From: Eledone cirrhosa
Taxonomy: Eukaryota; Mollusca; Cephalopoda; Octopoda; Eledonidae
DNA length: 64,000 nucleotides
NCBI GenBank assembly: GCA_964016885.1
Contig: OZ024744.1
Location: forward strand, 65,285,047-65,349,046
Reading direction: 5' to 3'
Shown here piece after piece: positions 31,710-43,530 of the stretch (positions are counted from its first letter, which is position 1; each line of letters starts with the position of its first letter). Below the pieces are notes generated by a model. It was not told the DNA's origin. It was given only the letters and a program-made list of their open reading frames with translations, and searched no databases. The translations under genes and the position numbers were made by a program.

Positions 31710-31862
31710 ATGGTTTCTTATTTAGGCATGAGGCCAGCAATTTGGAGGAAGAGGGAAGTCTATTAAATCGACCCCAGTGTATTACTGGTGTTTTATTTTA
31801 TCAACCTTGTAAGAATGAAAGGCAAAGTTAACCTTGTAAAGGGCTGTAACTCTATGTCACAA
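31710..31862 (-). repeat. SINE-1 copy, degenerate
   Basis: TGGTTTCTTATTTAGGCATG, ATTTGGAGGAAGAGGGAAGT (long-subfamily segment) and GAATGAAAGGCAAAGTTAAC, truncated in the head. Confidence 0.75.
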
Positions 31863-32136
31863 AATTGTTAAATAATGCTGATGGTGATAGAGATTGGGAT
31901 GATAATAGGGAAATGGACCTCTGTCGTTTTCAATGATGAGTACTTCAGTTGTTGGGTCAAGTGAACACCCTGCTCATGAAATCAACATGTAAGTGACTGA
32001 GTATTTCACAAACACGTGTACCCTTAACATATTTATCAGGGCGATTCAACATGTGTGTGTGTCAGGGCTGGCTTTTTGAATTACAAGTGAAGTCCATCTT
32101 GTATTATAGTATATGTAGTTCAGTGGACATATTACA

Positions 32137-32323
32137 TTAACCCTTTAGTATTTAAACCAGCCATATCCAGCCAGAATTCTCTCACCTTTCTGTTCAAACT
32201 GGCTGTAACTGGCCACTCATGCTGATGTTAAGGTATTATGCTCAAAATAAATAATATCAAAATCTCATAGCTACAATATTATGTTAGATAATTATGTGAG
32301 TAATGTAAATATTAAAGGGTTCA
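32137..32323. mobile_element. piggyBac-type MITE, copy 2 (inverted)
   Basis: TTAA then CCCTTTAGTATTTAAACC at the left and TAAATATTAAAGGG then TTCA (decayed TTAA) at the right. The interior is the reverse complement of copies at 18057 and 34131. Confidence 0.75.
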
Positions 32324-32928
32324 TGTAACTCACAGGAAGACTCAGCAATACACAATGTATGTGTTGGGATAAGGCTGGCTCTTTGAATTACAGGTTCAGT
32401 CTGACAGTTTCCATCTACCCAATTTCACTCCCAAGACTTTTATTAACAACCTTGGCTTAAAACCATTCATGATTTCATAAATATGAAAAAGAAAGATAAA
32501 AGCAAAATTAAGTAATGAAAAAAAGGGGAAGGGGTAAAGAAGGGCAGATCTGGCTGTATGGGAAAGTAGGAGCAAGGACTATAAATGTTATAGATGAGAG
32601 AAAAAGCAAGAACTTTAGGGCCACAGAAGAAAAGGAGGGTGAAGGGAGTGGGTGATGGGCTCTGAGCCTAGGGCATGGCAGTGTTTGGGCTGCACCCTAC
32701 AGACAAAACTGCAATTGATCTGAGGTTATGGTAAATGATATTTTCCCAAGATGCCAGACAGGAGGATCAACCCCAGAACCCAATAATTGTGAAGTAAATT
32801 TCTTAACTACTCAGCCATGTTACATCCAATGGGATGTATAATATATCATTCAGTCACTTACCCAGTATACTGCTTTTATGTTCCCCATCTGCTCTGTTCA
32901 TTGTTCTCTCATTTGTTACTGTCTATCT
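32324..32928. other. No recognisable gene
   Basis: A/G-rich intergenic DNA. A short segment GGCTGGCTCTTTGAATTACA at 32370 resembles 32069-32089, hinting at an old repeat. Confidence 0.4.
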
Positions 32929-33274
32929 CAGAGGTTCTCAAACATTTTGGGCCACCCCTCCACCCCTTCACAACCACATAATACCCTCAACACCACCCAC
33001 CCACCCCTATTTCCAGAGAGACCTGCCTACACATAAATTGTAAATAACATATAATAAATAAACTTGTTAATTTATATATAATAAATAATATAATATATAC
33101 TATGTATAAATAAATATATATATTTTTTATTTTACTATATTTATATATATGTATCATTTGATATTTAATATACTATTATATCATCTCTACTGCCCCACCA
33201 CTCCCTTAGGTCCCAGTCCTCCTGGACCTTCTCAATCCCTCTGCGGGGGGTAGTACATATTTTGAGAACCTCTG
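32929..33274. mobile_element. hAT-type MITE, copy 2
   Basis: 346 bases, terminal repeats CAGAGGTTCTCAAAC and TTTGAGAACCTCTG, and a perfect 8-bp duplication GTCTATCT (32921-32928, 33275-33282). Same AT-rich core as 17400-17720. Confidence 0.92.
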
Positions 33275-33305
33275 GTCTATCTTATCCACTGCACTATATT
33301 GCCTG

Positions 33306-33357
33306 AGTAACAAAACAGAATACCTCATATTCAGATGAGGTATTCTCTTTTGTTACT
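33306..33357. repeat. 23-bp near-perfect inverted repeat
   Basis: Arms 33306-33328 and 33335-33357 match at 22 of 23 positions around the 6-base loop ATTCAG. It lies between the hAT MITE and a SINE-1. Confidence 0.9.
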
Positions 33358-33532
33358 TGCCGTATCAGTAGAGGGCCTGACACCATGCTTTCCAGCATAG
33401 TTTCGTCCCTTTACATTCTGAGTTCAAATCCTGCCGAGGTTAACTTTGCCTTTCATCTTTACAGGGTTGATGAAATAAAGTACCAGTAATGCACTGGGTA
33501 ATTGCTGGCCTTGTACCAAAAGTAGAAACAAT
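33358..33532 (+). repeat. SINE-1 copy
   Basis: Head CGTATCAGTAGAGGGCCTGA, box B GAGTTCAAATCCTGCC, tail GGCCTTGTACCAAAAGTAG. Confidence 0.85.
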
Positions 33533-33598
33533 TATCCTGTTATCTCTCTCAGACAATCACACAGCTACCACTTTACCACTCTTCCATCATGTTCTTGT

Positions 33599-34325
33599 TT
33601 AACCCTTTAGTATTTACAAAGTGGTCGTGTAGACATCACAACAAAAAGCACCCAATCCAAATTGTAAAGTGGTTGTGTAGGTGTCACGACAAAAAGCACT
33701 CAGTCCACACTGTAAAGTGGTTGTGTAGGTGTCACGACAAAAAGCACTCAGTCCACTGTAAAGTGGTCGTGTAGGCGTCACAACAAAAAGTACTCAGTCC
33801 ACACTGTAAAGTGGTCGTGTAGGTGTCATGACAAAAAGCACTCAGTCCACGCTGTAAAGTGGTCGTGTAGGCGTCACAACAAAAAACACTCAGTCCACGC
33901 TGTAAAGTGGTCGTGTAGGTGTCATGACAAAAAGTATCCAGTACTCACTGCAAATGAGGTTGGCATTAGGAAGGGCATCCAACTGTAGCCCAATCAAGCC
34001 AAAATTGGTTCTGTATGAGCATGACATGGTCACTGAACCAGGCATTCCTCACAACAGGACAACTCATCTAACCCATGCTAGCGGGGAAGAATGGACGTAA
34101 AACAGTGATGATGATGATTATTATTATACTATTGTATTTTCGTGGTAAAGGTTTTATCTCACATAATTATCTTATAATTATATAATATTGAATCTATGAG
34201 ACTTTGATGATGATATTATTTATTTTGAGAATGATACCTTAACATGAGTATGAGTGGCTGGTTATAGCTGGTTTGAACAGAAAGAGATGAGATAATTCTG
34301 GCAGGTTTGAATGCTAAAGGGTTAA
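33599..34325 (+). mobile_element. piggyBac-type MITE, copy 3, split by a tandem LINE tail
   Basis: TTAACCCTTTAGTATTTAC starts at 33599, is interrupted at 33617, and the body resumes near 34131, ending GCTAAAGGG with TTAA (34322-34325). The insertion is the tandem tail described in the next entry. Confidence 0.7.
33616..34130 (+). repeat. LINE-alpha/SINE-2 tail with about seven 48-bp modules
   Basis: Repeated GTAAAGTGGTCGTGTAGG units (33616-33945), then GGCATTAGGAAGGGCATCC, GACATGGTCACTGAACC, CATCTAACCCATGCTAG and (GAT)n. A second, independent expansion of the same module as 3761-4246. Confidence 0.85.
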
Positions 34326-34740
34326 CAAGAGCTGGCACAGAATCTGTATATATTCAGTACTGCCAACCATCACCTTCTACTACTAGCCATCATTCTCTCT
34401 TTCCCTTCCATCTAACTTATACTAGATGTATATCATACTCCTTTATATTCACACATCTCTGCTGCTATGGTCTAAACAACAACAACAACAGCAACATCAA
34501 CGAGTCTATGTACTCTGTCTAAACAACGACAATAACAACATCAATTATTCTATGACTATTACTAAGAAAATTGTGTTGTCATCTTTTGTTTTATTTTTAT
34601 CATACATTTTCTTAACCTTTTTGGTTTTACAATACAAAACTATTTGTTTACATATATATATACATGGACCTGTTATTTTTATCTAAAGACATTTTTTCCA
34701 ATTCCAACCCGCCCATCCCTTCAATCTATCTTATTTCTCA
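34326..34740. other. No recognisable gene
   Basis: AT-rich with (CAA)n patches at 34477-34500 and 34524-34540. Confidence 0.4.
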
Positions 34741-34785
34741 TTCTTTCTTCTGATGAAGGACTAGCGTCCGAAACGTTAAGACCCT
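34741..34785 (+). ncRNA. Hammerhead-like core motif, copy 2
   Basis: CTGATGA (34750-34756), A, GGAC-TAGC-GTCC (34758-34769), GAAA (34770-34773), then CGTTAAGA. TCTT before box 1 can pair with AAGA after CGTT as a short stem I, and ACGT would form a minimal self-complementary stem III as in dimeric hammerheads. The extra A after box 1 is non-canonical. Confidence 0.4.
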
Positions 34786-34919
34786 CTTCCTGCTATTTCA
34801 AGCATTAACTTAACATATTCCTTCCATATACTGTACCGATTGTGCTGTTATTTCTGTTTACGTTTTACATATGCACATTTATATTAATGTTTATATATAT
34901 CTAAAAACATTCTATCATA

Positions 34920-35096
34920 ATTGTTTCTACTTTAGGCACAAGGCCAGCAATTACCCAGTACATTACTGGTACTTTATCGGCCGCGTAAGGATGAAAGGCA
35001 AAGTTAACCTCGGCGGGATTTGAACTAAGATCGTAAAGGGACGTAACTCTGCGTCAAAGCATGGCGTCCGACCCTCTACCGATACTGCCAACCCAC
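34920..35096 (-). repeat. SINE-1 copy
   Basis: Minus-strand copy with TTGTTTCTACTTTAGGCACA and GGCGGGATTTGAACTAAGAT. Flanks TTCTATCATAAT / TTCCATCATAAT are the probable target duplication. Confidence 0.85.
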
Positions 35097-35148
35097 TTCC
35101 ATCATAATGTTATCTGTTAAGCTATGTTTCAAACATCATCTTAATAAT

Positions 35149-35364
35149 AGTTTCTGATTTAGGCACAAGGCCAACAATTTTAGGGGAGGGGAAAGTCGAT
35201 TAAATCAACTCCAATGCATTACTGGTACTTTATTTTATTGATCCTGTGGGGATGAAAGGCAAAGCTAACCTAGGTGGAATTTGAACTCCGGGCATAAAGG
35301 GACATAACTATATGCCACATTGCATGTCTGACGTTCTACCGATATTGCGAATCCACCACCCTCG
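35149..35364 (-). repeat. SINE-1 long-subfamily copy
   Basis: TTTCTGATTTAGGCACAAGG, GGAGGGGAAAGTCGATTAAA, GGCAAAGCTAACCTAGGTGG. Flanks CATCATCTTAATAAT / AATCATCTTGATAAT suggest the target duplication. Confidence 0.85.
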
Positions 35365-35533
35365 ATAAATCATCTTGATAATGAGAAAGTTAATTATTTA
35401 AATAAATCCCTCCTAATTCAAAATTGCAGAAATATATAAAAACATGTATAAATATATTAAAATAAATTTAAATATCTAGATCTTTATTCTATGTAGAAAA
35501 TATATCATGTAAATACCATTTAATAGAAACAGA

Positions 35534-35880
35534 ATGGTCTTAGGGGTAACGTTACTTGATAAAGTGCTTAGTTCGGAGATCAGAGAGTTACTCCAGGTAG
35601 AGCTGCTACTTCTTCGAAGTGAGAAATCACAGCTCCAATACTTTGGGCATGTGGTTAGAATGTCTCAGGAAAGAATTGCTAGACAGATTTTATGGGCAAA
35701 ACTAACTGGCAGGAGACCCAGGGGCAGACCCCAAGCAAGATGGTTGGATAACATCCATGAGCTTGGCTGGTCATGCTTGGGGATCCAACCGGATCATTTG
35801 GAGACAGTTGCTTCTGACAGGACCTGCTGGAAGGAATGTTTGAGGGCTCTGCTCCCACGACCCTTTCAGGAATAAGTGGA
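35534..35880 (+). pseudogene. LINE-gamma C-terminal fragment
   Basis: An open 113-codon frame reads SSEIRELLQVELLLLRSEKS, QYFGHVVRMSQERIARQILW and GRRPRGRPQARWLD, then CLRALLPRPFQE. This is the C-terminal region after the RT in several APE-class LINEs (FGHVxRM and GRPRGRP blocks). It is followed by an A-rich stretch (35885-35960). The same family occurs inverted at 14735-15540. 5'-truncated, no RT. Confidence 0.65.
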
Positions 35881-36177
35881 CGAAGAAAAAAAGAAAAAAG
35901 AAAATTTAGATTGAGAAGAAAGAATGGAATGTAAAATAAGAAAATATAAACAACAAAAAAAATGGAAAAGGAAGGGAAAAGCAATGATTCTAGTGTCACA
36001 GAAGAATGGGGAGGGGGGGATCTGGGTCTAAGGGGTGGTGCAAAAGCATTCCCATTCTAAAATCACAGGTAGTGCCTTTCTATAGAAATATGGTAAGAAA
36101 AGGGTTAATCTTTAATTTGTTCAAGAAAAACATGTTATAGTTAAACTTATTTTTTTCTTTGCATTCTCTTTTTCATT

Positions 36178-36180
36178 TTT

Positions 36181-36232
<52 letters not shown>
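36178..36232. repeat. (TTTC)n microsatellite
   Basis: About thirteen TTTC units. Confidence 0.95.
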
Positions 36233-36870
36233 TTTTCCCCTTCCCTTCTCATTCTTTCTTTCAAAGGATACTTTGCTTCAGAATTATTTACCTACAAACC
36301 TTCCCTCACCCCCAACACTATACTAAACCTCCACAACACCGCCCCCAACCTCACCATACTAACACCCCAACCCCACCGCCCCTCAACCTTCATCTCCTCC
36401 ACTATTTACTGTTTTCACCTTCTTCTTTCATGACTTCATCTCCTGGTTGATCTTCTCTCTGAATTTTCTGTGTGTATTTGTGTGTGTACATGTGTGTTTG
36501 TTCATGTGTATGTGTGTGTGTGTTTCACATTTGTGTGTATTTGTTCTTGTGTATATGTGTACTGTGTGAGTTTGTTCATGTGTGTATTTCTTCATTTGTA
36601 TATATGTGTGTGTATGTTTCACATTCCCTGTTTTCCTCCCACCTGACTGCTCACTTATTCCCCCAACAAATAGTGTCCTCCTCCCACCCACCACCACCAC
36701 CACTTCAGGACACACCTCACTTTCTTTGTTTTGTTTTGTATGTTGTAGTTGTAGTTGTTTCAAGGTTATAAACTCACGCCTTGCCTTTTTTTTTTTTACA
36801 CAATGCTGCAAGTTTCAGAAAAGAATTGAAAAAAAAATAACATCTTAAAATAAATAAATAAACAAGCAGT
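36233..36870. other. No recognisable gene
   Basis: C-rich (36290-36400) and GTGT-rich (36470-36625) low-complexity DNA. Long frames here follow the composition. Confidence 0.45.
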
Positions 36871-36873
36871 AGT

Positions 36874-36964
36874 GGTGGTGGTGGTTGTAGTGGTAATGGT
36901 TGTCATGGTGGTGGTGGTGGTGGTAGTAGCAGCTGCAGCAGCAGTAGTAGCAGTAGCAGTAGTG

Positions 36965-37034
<70 letters not shown>
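36874..37034. repeat. (GGT)n/(AGT)n triplet tract
   Basis: GGTGGTGGT and AGTAGTAGT runs with AGC interruptions. Confidence 0.9.
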
Positions 37035-37223
37035 AAACTAGATCTTAGAGTTAAAATAAAGAAGAGCAGTCTCTCTCACTGGTATAAGCAGGTGTTATTT
37101 ACAACAAAATAAGTGACAAAAGGCTTCACCTACAACTTTAACTACTTCTATCAAAACTTAGTTTTCAGGACAAACAATTTCTATGGCTTGGATCTAGTCA
37201 TTTCTTGTACAATGTAATAAAAA

Positions 37224-37225
<2 letters not shown>

Positions 37226-37316
<91 letters not shown>
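37226..37316. repeat. (TTTC)n microsatellite
   Basis: About 22 units, followed to 37500 by CATA-rich DNA. Confidence 0.95.
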
Positions 37317-37547
37317 GACATATATACACACACATATGTGTACATACATACACGCATGTATGTATACATACATATACACATACATACACATGTATGTATA
37401 CATACATACACACACACATGCATGCATACATACATACATGCATACATATACATACATACACACATATATACATACATGCATGTATGCATTCATACATACA
37501 TGATGGCTTCCCCCTCGTTATCGAGTATGGCCACTGCATGATAAAAA

Positions 37548-37589
37548 AAAAATAATGATGACAATAATAATAATAGCAATAATAATAAT
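37548..37589. repeat. (TAA)n tract at the 3' end of Tx1-like copy B
   Basis: Imperfect AAT triplets (TTA in element sense) adjoining GATTTCATTTATTGGCC. Confidence 0.85.
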
Positions 37590-37840
37590 GATTTCATTTA
37601 TTGGCCACAAGGGCCGACATATAGGGGACAACACAAAAGACTGGGACAGTGGGGGTTTACAGAAAAATTGAGTAAACAATATGAATAACAATAACAAAGT
37701 AACAAGAAAAATACAAGAAAAATTCCCCAATAAGGGGGGATGACTACCCAGGGTTCGCCCAGGTACCCCACCAATCCTGAACGATCTGACGCTTCGAGAG
37801 CACCCTGGAATGGCACCCCTCTCCTCCTAAATTTACCCAC

Positions 37841-40800
37841 CTACAGGCGCATGACCAGAGTAGGCTCACTCACACAGGCCATTCTCGCCACATTCACCCA
37901 CCTTTCAGCAAATGTACTGGGGGGCAGCACTTCTCTCTCCACCCTCAACTTCCTTTCCAAGTGAAACTTGAAGAAGTTGATGAGGGATTGGCCGAAGAGA
38001 AAAGTGTCTGTCTTCAGTCCTTTCAACCTCGTCCACCATATAACCTCTTTTGCTACTGCCACCAGACAGAGGAACATTGCCTGCCCTTCCTGGCCAAAGA
38101 AGGCGGCGGGCCGGTCTTCACTATGGACTCGCCGATAGCCGGATCCGTTCTACACGTGACAACAGCTGTTCGACATAACTCCACAAGTCAGTAATGCACG
38201 GACACTGGACGAGTGTGTGCAGAACGGTTTCGTTGCTCTACACGCATCTCGGGCAGGTCCATCTGACAGCACTTCCGAGCCTGTAGAATTTATCTCGAAC
38301 CGGCAGTGCCCCCCGGTAGCACTGCCAAGCGAGGGATTTTTGGAAATTATCCATCGTCCCTGGCTCGAAAGTCCTCCAGTACAGACTGGTTAGTTCGACT
38401 TCGTTGACTCCCAGAGCCTGTCCGAGTGCAGCGTCGCACTTGCCCACCACTAATCCTCTATAGAACTCGAGAGTGGAAGTTCCACAGACCACATTGCCTG
38501 CCTGGTAGAGGTCAGTGAGTGCCTGGCAACATTCCAGATGCCAGTCACCCAGTCTCGGTCTCTTCTTGACCCAGGACTGCAGCTCAGTCAAAGAAATGTG
38601 CTGCAGAAAGGCCCGTCTGACAAACGCCGACCACACCTGTTCACCGTTTAGGCAAAATATCTGAAGATGCCGCAGCCTCAGCGCATGTCTGTGCATCATT
38701 AGCCACAGCATGCCCAGCCCTCCACGTAGAGGGTGCTGGCAGCAGATGGACCGCCTCACCAGCAGAACCTGACTCCTCCACAAGAATTTGAAGAGGAGCC
38801 GCTTAAGGTGGTGAGGCGCGAACGGGGGCAAGGGACGACAGTCAGACAGTAGTAGATGACGGACGCGATGTACGCATTCGCCACCTCCACCCGATCTTTC
38901 AGTGATAGCTTCCTCCCAGCCCATTTCTGGGTGAGACTGGTTACCCTGCCCGTCACCTCGTCCCAATTCTTATCCACCTGAAGGTCTGGCCCAAACCATA
39001 CCCCGAGTAACTTTACCGGTTCGTCCGTCCAGCGCCTAACGACGCTGTTGGATGGCATGAACTTGCCTCTCCAGGTGCCGAGTTGCAAGCCCACCGACAT
39101 TTCTGGGTTAAGTTTTGCTCCCGTCAACCTTTCATATTCCTCCAATAAGTTGCCGACCATCTCGATTTCTGAAGAGTCTGACACCATCACGGTGATGTTG
39201 TCCGCAAAAGCAGACACAGCCTTTCCATGTCCCGGTTCAAGCGGTATACCCTGCAACAGCTCCAGCTACCGCAGTAAAGGCTCGAGAGTCAATACATACA
39301 GAAGGGAGGAAAGAGGGCACCCTTGACGGACCGATCGGGCGACCTGAAACGGTTCCGAGAGGTAGCCATTAATTTTGACCACCGAGCAGGTGCTGCTGTG
39401 CATTGCAGTGATCCAGCTTCTGAAGATGGGGCCGAAGCCAGCCGCCTTGAGGACAGACTCCAGGTACCGATGGTCAACCCTATCGAATGCTTTCGATTGA
39501 TCTAAATTGATCAGTGCCCCACCGAAGCCAGGTTTACACTCTACCCTCTCTATGATGCATCGCATTAGGTGGAGATTGTCGTGTATGGACCTGGTTGGGA
39601 TTGCGCCAGTTTGCTCCTCCCCAACCAAATCCCCGACGACAAGCGCCAACCTCTTCGCTAATACCTTGGCCAAAATCTTAAACTCTGTGTTGAGCAGAGT
39701 TATCAGTCTGAAATTGTCTAATGTGTCCCTCTTGTTCCCGTCTTTCCTTATCAGCGTCACTACGCCCCGGCTCACAGAACTGGGAATACTCCCGTTCTGC
39801 TGCCAGTTGCAGTAAAGCGCTTCGAGGAGATTGGAGAACAAGTCTGGCATATTTACGTAAAGCTCGTAGGGCAGACCATCCAAACCGGGTGACTTGTGCC
39901 TCATGCAGCCGACAAGGGCATCCTGAATCTCGGCTGAAGTAATCGGCCTTTCGCAGCGCCCAGCGTCGGCTGTCAAGAGTTGTGGCAAGCCATCGAGGTA
40001 GGGACTGCAGTCCGCCACCATCTTTGACCCGCCACTTCCCCCGAACAACCGAGCAAAATGTTGGTGAAAGACCTCACACATCCGCTTGGAATCACTCAGC
40101 TCGTGTCCGTCAGAGACCAAATCATGGTTTTAATACCATGCTGCGACTCTGCCACGCGGGCCCATCGAGCAGTTTTGGTTCCCTCGTTTTTCAGAGCACA
40201 CGCCTTAGCTCTGACAATGCAACCTTCATGTTTCGCATTGAAGAAATGGTCTAATGCCATTCTCGCCGCTAGCACGTTAGTTGCAATGCCACTACTAATA
40301 GCCTCGTCTAACTTATCTACCAACTCCCCCTCCTTTCTATTTTTCTCTAACGCTACTTCTTTGCTAAACTCTATCGACATTACTCTATCTCTCTTTTGAG
40401 AGCCCCCCACCATCTATTGTTGATGACTCCCCCTGTCAACTTTTGCTTAACTAAATGGTTGACCTGGTGCCTGTAAGCCTTACGTGCCGGAAATGACATG
40501 TTTAGCTTCCAGTAACCAGGTCCTAACCTATGCATCTTATCTAGGTCAACCATACAGATCACAAACTTGTGATCTGAATAGGCGACCGTTTTAAAACGTG
40601 GACGGCCCACACTATTTCTATCTATTTTCCTAATGAATATCCTGTCTATATACAATCTAGATGACCCTATGCGGTTAGTTCAGGTCCACACTGGAACTGG
40701 CTGATCAGGTTCTTGAGGCTTTTGCACCCCCTGCCCCTATCGGATACTCCCACACAGTCTCAGCGTGCGTCTAAGATGCCGTTCCAGTCCCCCGCTAACA

Positions 40801-41201
40801 GTCAAGGGCGAGACGTACCCAGAAAGGCTTCCAGGCGTCAAAAGAAGTCCGGCCGTCCTGCCCCAGTAGACGGCCACCAGTCTAAAGGCACCACCTTCGT
40901 TATTGTTCACGTCCAGGACCACCAACTTCCCGTCTAGGTCCCGGAAGATCGACCTTACCTCGAGATCCAGGCCTTTCCTAAACAACACTGCCACCCCATC
41001 TCCCATTCCCGGCCGACTAACAGATGCAAAGATCTGATAGTCGTCGAAAATGGGGGCTAGTGCGTGCGTGTCGGAAATCCTGGTCTCTCTGACGGCAATT
41101 ACATCCATTTCTAGAGACCTGAGGTCGTTGAGCAGGTGACCCTGCTTCCAGGACGATCCCAGGCCTCGAACATTTAAACTTCCTACTCTTAATACGGTCA
41201 T
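37841..41201 (-). pseudogene. Tx1-like ORF2 (APE endonuclease plus RT), copy B
   Basis: Starts MTVLRVGSLNVRGLGSSWKQ. Endonuclease blocks SLNVRG, ETRIS, and YSDHKFV (about 40575) are present, but the segment after VYWGR is broken by frameshift and deletion. RT blocks SPGLDGLPYELY, FRLITLLNTEFK, INLDQSKAFDRVDH and GCPLSSLLYVL follow (40120-39266). The active site reads FADN (39208-39197), with the second catalytic Asp changed to Asn, so the RT is expected to be inactive. The C-terminal part continues in shifted frames to the stop at 37841. Confidence 0.85.
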
Positions 41202-41232
41202 GTTAGCAGGTTAAACAGAGAGAGAGGAAGGT

Positions 41233-43188
41233 TTACTTACCTTCCGGGCTCTTGTGAAGGTTGGGTGGTTCGACCTCCATAGTTGGTGGGGTTTCTTTTG
41301 GGAACCCCTTTAAAAGTCTTGAAGTAGGTTTTACGTTTGGGGTTTCCATGTCCCGAGGAAAGCTGTCTCGTATCTCTTTGTATAAATCAAGCGACATTTG
41401 CACCAGAAACAAATCTTCTGGCACGCGAAATGCGCTCGATTTAAAAATTTCCCCCTCTTTTTGTGTATATTTTCACTTCGTGCTACGAGGGCCATCAGTT
41501 CCTTGTTGGCCCTCCTGACGAGCATAAAGTTTTGTATGTTTTGTTGGTGTGATTTTATTTGTTTGCGTGGCTGTGGTGGTGATGGTTTTGGTGGTGTTGT
41601 TTTGGTTGTGTCTGTGTTTGTTGTGAGTGTGGTGTCTATGGTTTCAGATGTTTGTGTGTGTATTTGTTCTTGCGTCTGTTTAGGTTGTTTGCGTTTGGGG
41701 GATTCTGGTGATGGTGATGGTGGTGTTGATGTTGGTGTTATTGGAGAGATGTTTGCGTGGGTGGTGTCTGCATTCTTTATTGTGGGTGTTTTTGTGCTTT
41801 GTTGAGTTTTTTTTTCCTTTTTGTGTTTCTTTTTTTGTATTTTGGGGGATTTGGGATTTCCCTCATCTTCACTACTGATAGATGAGGAGTCTGTGTCTGT
41901 AAGTGTGTCTGTGTATGTGCTTATGTTTTTTATTGATGTGTGTATTTTATGGGGGGAGGGGGAATTTGACAACTTTCCTCGGTTCCCCCCTGGGTGGTCA
42001 GTGTTTGTGGTCGTCTTTCTATTGGTGTTGTTGTTGGTGGTTTTGCCGGGGCTGGTGTTGGTTGTGGTCCTCACCCCGGCGTCGGCAGCAGTGGAGCCCT
42101 TTGACTTCTTGCATTTTTCAGCAGTTGAGGGCAGAAGGCTCGCAAATGGGTTTTTTCCCCCACAAACAAAACAATGCAGCTTTTTGCCCTCAGTCATAAT
42201 ATGAATGACCATTCCATTCTGAAGACGGATGTTGTCCGGGATTGTCTTCACATTCTCCGGCCTGATCTGGAGAAGTATCTCCAGGTCAACCCCGGACCAG
42301 TCCTCTCTGGCCATTCTTGTCACTTAAATCGGGACGGTATCCGTCCCCTCCACAATCACACATCCCAGAAGCCACCACATGTCAAGTTCTGGTTGGATTC
42401 TGGGAATGCGGAGACGGGCCGTTCTTTTTCCCATGTGGGAGGGGTACATTATGACCTTGCTGGTTTTGCAAGGAATCATAGCGTGTTTCATAGCGAGGGC
42501 TTCTGACTTGAACAGCACTGAAATGGTGCCGTACTGTCTGCCCCTCTCTATGTATTCGGTGTCATCTCTGATGCACCTCAGCGTGACTTCAACATCTGCT
42601 TGTGGATTTAAAGCTCCCCTTTTGGTTTCTGCTGAGATGTATCTGCAATGCACCATTCTGCGCTCCACTGCCTCAATAGCTTCTACCGGGACAGTTAAGT
42701 TGGCCCTGGTTTGCTCTTGTTTGATGAGCTTCCATGCCTGAGCCAACTTTTCATCTTTGTTTGAGAGGTCCATGTTGAAGCATGGCCTCTTCTTTGCTGC
42801 TGCCGCAGCGAAAGTGTTCTTCTTGTTGTCGTTGTTCTTCTTGTTCTTGTTGGTGTTGTTGTTATCACTGACGCTGTTATCATTGTTGTCTTTGGTGCCA
42901 CCGTTGTTCTCGGTGCAGTTGGTATTGTTGCTGTTGGTGTTGTCGCTATTTGTTTTCATGTTAGTGCTGTTGATATTGTTGTTGCATTTGTCATTTTTTC
43001 TGTTATCTGATTTTCGTTGTCACTGTTATTGTCATTCTTTTCAAAATTAGAGTTCTGTGTTGTTATCATTGCTGTCTTTGTTCACATTGTTTGTGGTGGT
43101 GTTTGTTGTATCAATATCTGTTAATTTCGTCATAGCGCTCCTCTCAACTTCTACGTCATTGTCGCACGACAGCAGACATATCGTTGCT

Positions 43189-43229
<41 letters not shown>

Positions 43230-43256
43230 CAGTCATGTTTTTTTTTGTTTTTTTTT
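41233..43256 (-). pseudogene. Tx1-like ORF1, copy B
   Basis: Nucleic-acid-binding ORF1 upstream of ORF2. The N-terminal part is Asn/Thr-rich with several frame changes and a 40-base C/G run. Residues from 42959 lead into a basic AAAAKKRP region and a folded-looking segment (VTLRCIRDD, MWWLLGCVIVEG). The zinc knuckle is damaged: CFVC is kept but the following His and Cys are lost (about 42170). A Pro/Thr/Lys-rich tail and a LVRRANKELMALVARSE helix end near HKSPEGK at 41236. Confidence 0.7.
43189..43228. repeat. Run of 40 G
   Basis: Uninterrupted G on the plus strand (C in the sense of ORF1 copy B). G-quadruplex prone; length is unreliable in assemblies. Confidence 0.9.
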
Positions 43257-43299
43257 TTTGTTTTTTTCGATAATGTTTTTTTAAATGTAAGAGAGTTCA

Positions 43300-43327
43300 A
43301 ATATTTGGGCCAAAAGGCCCAAATATT
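43300..43327 (-). promoter_or_regulatory. 5' UTR hairpin of Tx1-like copy B
   Basis: AATATTTGGGCC, a 4-base loop, then GGCCCAAATATT: a perfect 12-bp stem about 70 bases before the likely ORF1 start. A hairpin with a different stem sequence occupies the same place in copy C (54589-54616). Confidence 0.7.
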
Positions 43328-43530
43328 ATTCTTTCCCCTTCACAGGGCAAAGTCCAAGGGCTTTTATACCTTACACAACAACAAAAAATTCAATAAATAA
43401 GTTTTGACAGGTAAATAAATAAACTTACAAAAAAGATGTCCGTTCAGACTCAATAATAATAATAATAATAATAATAATTGTTTCTACTTTTGGCACAAAA
43501 TAATAATAATAATAAAATATATAAGGCAGG

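Larger units (their letters stand above)
37590..43452 (-). mobile_element. Tx1-like LINE copy B, full-length but disabled
   Basis: About 5.9 kb on the minus strand: 5' UTR (43452 to about 43257), ORF1, about 30-base gap, ORF2, 250-base 3' UTR. Both ends abut (TAA)n/(TTA)n tracts, and the 5' flank also holds a 23-base SINE-1 tail (43477-43499). Close to copies A and D. Confidence 0.85.

Noticed and set aside
37181..37539. Lys/Glu/Arg repeat protein
   Set aside because: Read from the (TTTC)n tract on the minus strand.
41821..42204. Plus-strand hydrophobic frame
   Set aside because: Antisense shadow of ORF1 copy B (Lys/Thr/Pro-rich).
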